Program-made: the position numbers and the translations under genes | Notes under the pieces: generated by a model | Database searches by the model: none | Seen by the model: the letters and a program-made list of their open reading frames with translations, nothing else | Told to the model about the DNA's origin: nothing | Origin: Tetrastigma voinierianum | Taxonomy: Eukaryota > Streptophyta > Magnoliopsida > Vitales > Vitaceae | NCBI GenBank assembly: GCA_016808115.1 | Contig: JAEQBH010000722.1 | Span: 110,834-174,833, forward strand | Length of the DNA stretch: 64,000 nucleotides | Reading direction: 5' to 3' | Shown: positions 59,084-64,000 of the stretch, piece by piece | Position numbering within the stretch: the first letter of the stretch is position 1 | How the letters are laid out: each line of letters begins with the position of its first letter

Positions 59084-59145
59084 CCCTTTTGCGCGCTCAC
59101 ATTACGCACCGACGTCCTTTATCGATGAAAAATTGGTAACAACAG
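59084..59145 (+). repeat. fragment of the Tat-lineage LTR end
   Basis: CCGAGTCGCCCTTTTG, CTCACATTA and GGTAACAACA occur in the same order as in the minus-strand reading of the LTR at 54,520-54,600. The orientation is opposite to the main element. Confidence 0.5.
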
Positions 59146-59339
59146 TGTGTACTCTTAATTTGGTTCCCGGGAAATAATAAGAAAAGGAAACAAAATTACT
59201 GTCGTTTTTTCCAAGTTTAGATGAGATTTAAAAGGTAGTTGTTAAAATACAAAAGAAAATACTGTAATATTTTTCTTACAACTTTTCTTCAAAATTAATG
59301 AGGAAGTTAAAAGGAAAAATACAATAATATAGAGAGAGA

Positions 59340-59340
<1 letters not shown>

Positions 59341-59411
<71 letters not shown>
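59341..59411. repeat. (TA)n microsatellite
   Basis: About 35 TA units preceded by a short (GA)n tract. Confidence 0.97.
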
Positions 59412-59413
<2 letters not shown>

Positions 59414-60251
59414 CTACTAAATATTAAATAAGAGAGAAAGAAAATTATTAAATTTTTGTGAAAAAAATGAAATAGATTTCTTTTTTTTTTCCTTGTTTTC
59501 ATGCACGAAAACTTTAAAGAAAAAAAAAAATAAGAAAACGATTTTATATTTCTTCCTACTTGCAATTGTAGATTGTGTTTGGTTCTGAAAAGTAGAAAAG
59601 AAGAAAAAAGATGTTAAAAGGAAATTATTTTATGTTTATTGGAAAATTTCAAAGAAAATCAAATTTTAAATAAAATTACTTACAAACTTAGCTATTCTGA
59701 TAGTTTACATTATGTATTAAAATAGGTAAAATGGTTTTGAAGTAGGAGATAATAACTTTTATATTTTTATTTAGCTTTATTTTCTCTATTTTCCTTTTTT
59801 TCTTATATTTTTCCCCTCTAATTTTCTTGGAACCAAACATAACTAAATTTCTCTATTTCATATTTTAGAGGAATATATAAGAATATAAAAAACACATATA
59901 AATGATTGGGAACTAAATGTTACATAGACATACCACAAAACAATTTTCCTCACTTTTCTATATTATTTTCTCAGTATTTTTTAAGAATGGTAAAGAAAGT
60001 ATTTCAATATTTTCTCAACATTTTATTTTATATTTGTTTTCCTTGTATTTTTTATTGTATTTTTATTTTGGAAAGTACTAAAATGAATTAACATAATAAA
60101 ATAATTTGAAGTAGCAAAAATTATAATATGTCCAATTTAGCTCTGTTCTTATTTTCATTCTTTTTTTTCTTTCTTTATGTGTTTTTACTCTATTTTCATT
60201 TTCTTACATATTCCTTTGATTTTTTTGGAATCAAACATACATTTATGTCAA

Positions 60252-60369
60252 TTTTTTTTACATCTATTCACTTTGCATATTATGTTATAAAACTCCATAT
60301 TTACAAAGATTTGATTTGGATTTCCCGTAACTTCTTTCCATCCTTTACCACTTGAGCTAAGTCTCAAGA
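60252..60369 (-). mobile_element. tRNA-derived SINE
   Basis: On the minus strand: head TCTTGAGACTTAGCTCAAGT with A box TAGCTCAAGTGG, a degraded B box, and the 3' end CAAAGTGAATAGATGTAAAA. Confidence 0.7.
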
Positions 60370-60384
60370 TAATATGTGTCAAGA

Positions 60385-60570
60385 CCAGCATGTAATACTT
60401 TATAAACTTTTACGACATTATATAACATGATCTCTTTCAACCTAAGAAGAAGCTTTTAAAGCTCATGAGGCCATTCAAAATGTATAATATCTATATTAAT
60501 GGGAATACAAAGATAATAAGATTTGAAAATTTGATCTCGATCCCGACATGTGTCTATTCCATTTTGACTC
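60385..60570. repeat. dispersed repeat copy 3, GTTTTAAAGC type
   Basis: It contains CTCTTTCAACCTAAGAAGAA, CTTTTAAAGCTCATGAGGCC, ATAATATCTATATTAATGGG and GATCTCGATCCCGACATGTG, in the same order as the copy at 45,840. Confidence 0.55.
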
Positions 60571-60602
60571 TATAAGAGGTGCTCGACTGTTTACTAAAAA
60601 AT

Positions 60603-60745
60603 ATTAAGCATCCTACATCGTGATATTTAAACTTTACGATACTATATAGCATTTGACCCTTCAATCTAATAAACGCGCTTTAAAGTCAGCGAGGCTCTAG
60701 ATCCGTGTAACTACAATATCTAATGACGAATAAGCTTATTACAAT
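60603..60745. repeat. dispersed repeat copy 4, GTTTTAAAGC type
   Basis: It contains ACCCTTCAATCTAATAAACG, CGCTTTAAAGTCAGCGAGGC and ACAATATCTAATGACG. Of the four copies this and the one at 46,133 are the least diverged in the central block. Confidence 0.55.
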
Positions 60746-62329
60746 ATGTCACCGAGAAATAGTAAATTTAAAGATAATCTTTAACTCATATAGGAATCAG
60801 AAGAACTGGGAAAAAGACATGAAGGGCCTGTTTGTCTTTGCGTGTAGTACCTGACGTTATGAGATGGTGGGTGAGTGTTTGGAAGTAAAAGCCACGGAAA
60901 ATTCCAAACGGGAACCCAACAAGAAAAAAGCTAATTTCTTAGGCACGAAACATGAGTTCTTTTCCACTTTTGATCATTTTAATTCAACCAAACGACAAAG
61001 CCGGTTCCAATTATTTGTTTGTGTTATCGAAATCGTGGAGAATTCCTCTTCTTAATTTGTTGGTGGAGTGGTCTTTGTTGCTTTGCTTTGCTGTCTATGT
61101 TTCTCCTTGCCATGATAAAAATAAAAGAGTCTAGGAAGTACCTTTTTTTTTCTCTCTCATCTTGGATTAGTGCTTGATGATAAGGTTTTTTAAAATTCCA
61201 TCTCATAAAGGGATTTTAAGTATTTTTTGATTTACCAAAAGAAGTTAATTGGGTTGCTTCTTATGTATTTTTTATGTATAATTTCCTTATCAAATGTCTT
61301 ATTTAAATGTGATCTTATTTACCATTGAATAGGTCCGAGAGGTAATGGGACTTGGAGGGCATAGAACCATAACCTCAGAAGCTATAAAGCCAAATCGGGT
61401 TCCTCATCCGGCTAAATCAGACTTTAGAGAAACCCAAACACCCATTGTATCTAATAAGATGGTAAAAAAGCTCTGGCCCACCGACCAGATTCCTATGACA
61501 CGGCTATACCAATAATGGCATAAAGCGAACAACCTTACGCCTTACTCATCGATATTTTGATGACCCAAAGCAACCTCAACGAATGTACAAGAATTTTCCT
61601 CTTCTTCCTCAAAAAGACCATGAAAAAAAAACCCTAATCTGGAACCCAACTTTCCAACCATGTTCATCGATCTTCTTGATTTCAAACATAATGTCTAGTT
61701 TTAGATATGATCTTTGTCTATCATGTTCACCTTTTTTCTCTATTTCAAGCATAATTTCATTTTCTTGTTGATTATTGAAAAAATCACTGATTTTATAACA
61801 CCGATGCCATATTTGAATTAGTTATGAACAAGGGAAGAGCCAAGAACCATTTGAGTGATGGCAATTCCATTTATTCGCTCAGTTATCGATACGGGGATTT
61901 TTAGATGACTAGCCCAGGAACTTTGAATTCAATGGAAGAGAATCACTCAATGCCAAAAACATAGTTTCATCTGACAACCAAAAGAAAACTAAGTCCTTAG
62001 AACCCTAATTTTGAGACGCCACAAGGTTGATTAGTACCTTGATAAGTCATACTTTCATGCATTCAATCAATAACAAAAGGAAACAAAGTAAAAGCTTTTT
62101 GAATAAACTTTCATTAAACATAAACTTGTCTTTTCTTCAAATAGTGGCTGCTTTTATAGTTAAAACAACCCAAAAAAAACCCTACAAACGAATTTGGTCC
62201 AATTTGAATGAAAATGGCCTAAAATAAATCATTAACAGAACAACTAAAAAGGAAACCATAATTAAATAACATCTAGAAAAAGGTCACAAAATTAATAAAA
62301 TGAAATTCCTAGTTAACCCATGCCCTCAT
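60746..62329. other. intergenic region, no gene recognised
   Basis: Several 60-66 codon frames are present but none carries a recognisable domain. Confidence 0.55.
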
Positions 62330-62479
62330 TTAAGTCTTCCAAATCATACTTCGTGAAGTTATGGAATCTTCAAATTTTGTTTTAGAATCTTCTAATGCAG
62401 TCTCTTTGTCTTGTACTTGTAAGATCAAGCCTTGTAAAGCTTCCTTCATTTTTATGTCCTTCCCCGAGTCATTGGACAT
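62330..62479 (-). CDS. small unrecognised ORF, 49 residues
   Basis: It begins MSNDSGKDIKMKEALQGLIL and ends MIWKT-stop. The composition is charged and could form a helix (Q-V-Q-D-K-E-T-A-L-E-D-S-K). I do not recognise it. It may be the start of a retroelement gag or chance. No promoter or partner gene supports it. Confidence 0.15.
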   Translation of the reverse strand: MSNDSGKDIKMKEALQGLILQVQDKETALEDSKTKFEDSITSRSMIWKT

Positions 62480-64000
62480 CCAATTCCATATAAAGGATCG
62501 TGTGAATATTTGGTCTAATAAGCTTGATCCACACCTCGATCTTTATTAATGAGGGGCATTCACCACCTAAAAAAGTGATATTTCATAATGGTAACATTTG
62601 AAATTTTAAGGGATCATACGGGTAATGGTAACATCCCACTCTCACTAGACAACCAAAAAGATGATAACAAGACAATTTGTGGTGGTAGTCAAGAACATAA
62701 ACTTATGATTGAGAAGGCCACAACCAAAGTTGGAGTATGAAGTCTGTATGACACTAGCAATAATGCAAAAGCATCCTTTTTCAAAAACAATGTTCCATGT
62801 ACAAAGAACTTTTATCAAATAATGAAAGGAAAAGCTAAGGTAACAATGCAAGATTTATCAAACTCCAAATTAAAATCATTAAATAAGTGATATGAAACTT
62901 ACAACATTAAAGAATTTGAATAAATAAGACTAAAATGCAAGTATATAATCTTTCAAAAAAAAAAAAATACAAGTATATAAATATATAAGGTGGTGTTTTT
63001 TTTTTTATACAAGTAGTCAAGAATATAAAATAAGAATTTGATAGGGGAGTAGAGATTTTGCAGAAATTTCAGTTTTATTTGGAAACCAAGGTGGTGTTTG
63101 TTTTTTTTACCTAAATAGTGCTTGATATGATTAAGTATTTAATTTTTTGTTTTTTAAGAAAATCAATCTTTTAATTTTTATCAAATTTTGAGAAAATAAA
63201 ATTTTTAAATAAAAATTTAAAAATATATATGCTTTTATTATCCAATTTCAATTGGATAATAAAGTATATAATTTTTTTCTATATTTGAATATATATAGTT
63301 TTTCTTAATAAAAACAATCAAAAAAAATATTCAGAAAAAGTCAAAAGCTAGATATATTTATTTTTTCTATTCAATCAAAAAATTCAAAAATTCAACAATA
63401 AATTATGAAAAAATTAAAATATAAACATGATAAAAATCCAAAAAAAAAAAACAAAAACAAACAAACAAACACCAGCGAACTCTATTGACAATACAAATCT
63501 TATGCTCTAAAAGGGTTTTGTTTGAAACACTTTGATAGAGAATATGAGAATAACAAATTGAATGTCTATTTATCATCAATGTTCATTGTTCATGAAAGGA
63601 ATTAGAATCAATGGTTTATTATAACCAAAAAAACCAACCTCCTTTTTTTTTCTTTTTTTTTCATGTATGGAATATGCCCTAAAAGTGGATAAGAAATTTC
63701 CTAAAAAAAGGTTAAAAGGGAATGTAAAAAGGGAATCATATCCTTCCATTTGTATAGAATTCCTTTATAAAATGAAATTTACTTTTATTCGAAATTCGAA
63801 ATTCGAATCATTCATATAGGATTTTCTTCTAAAGGTTAATCCAAATTCTATTTGTTGGCCACTCAAGAATATAAATAAAAATATAATTAGTTTATACCTT
63901 TAGAATCTCAATTTGTCACATGTTTTAATGAGGAGATTTTTAATTTGAAATATCCCTAAGATTAAAATTTGTGGGGGTGTCTAAAACCTCCTTTAATCCC
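62480..64000. other. AT-rich intergenic region
   Basis: No gene is supported. The region 63,100-63,480 is almost pure A/T and contains the candidate MITE listed separately. Confidence 0.6.
63093..63473. mobile_element. candidate MITE with GGTGTTTGTTT ends
   Basis: The left end reads GGTGTTTGTTTTTTTTACC and the right end, reverse-complemented, GGTGTTTGTTTGTTTG. The ends resemble those of the hAT-like MITE at 55,195. No convincing target duplication was seen. A related left end (GGTGGTGTTTTTTTTT) occurs at 62,991. Confidence 0.35.

Larger units (their letters stand above)
58004..60251. other. AT-rich intergenic region with microsatellite
   Basis: No gene is supported. It contains a short LTR fragment (59,084-59,145) and a (TA)n tract, listed separately. 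The slightly GC-richer stretch 58,600-58,800 is unassigned. Confidence 0.6.

Overview
The window is nuclear DNA of a dicot plant. It carries one multi-exon plant gene, abundant (TA)n/(CT)n microsatellites, tRNA-derived SINEs, and several Ty3/gypsy elements of plant-only lineages. Repeat texture recalls woody dicots such as grapevine, but that is an impression, not a search result. Nothing prokaryotic, plastid or ribosomal was recognised.

Layout. (1) 1-3.8 kb: 3' end and probable LTR of a plus-strand Athila-like retrotransposon. (2) 4.6-15.5 kb: minus-strand Athila-like elements in the order LTR-internal-LTR-partial internal. The complete unit (7,020-15,481) keeps gag remnants, a post-pol motif and an env-position ORF but has lost pol. 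(3) 16.8-27.7 kb: a Ty3/gypsy element whose gag and protease are split by a 6.4 kb DNA transposon, which itself contains a decayed L1-type LINE. (4) 27.9-29.6 kb: gag and LTR-like debris of another gypsy element. (5) 32.7-39.1 kb, minus strand: a BOR1-type borate exporter gene, 12 coding exons, with a 5' leader exon holding four short uORFs, two of them the minimal AUG-UAA. Several exons carry frameshifts. (6) 46.3-55.2 kb: a complete but decayed Tat-lineage LTR retrotransposon on the minus strand, with a 5-bp target-site duplication, PBS, gag, pol and a ~1.1 kb minisatellite between pol and the 3' LTR. (7) 29.6-32.7, 39.1-46.3 and 55.2-64 kb: AT-rich intergenic DNA with SINEs, MITE-like elements and microsatellites.

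The borate exporter is the only host gene I can support. All other coding sequence is transposon-derived and broken by stops or frameshifts. The most biologically interesting signals are the AUG-UAA uORFs in the exporter leader, since AUG-stop uORFs mediate boron-dependent translational control in plants, and the frame-compatible 78-bp higher-order minisatellite in the Tat element. I found no convincing undescribed gene system.
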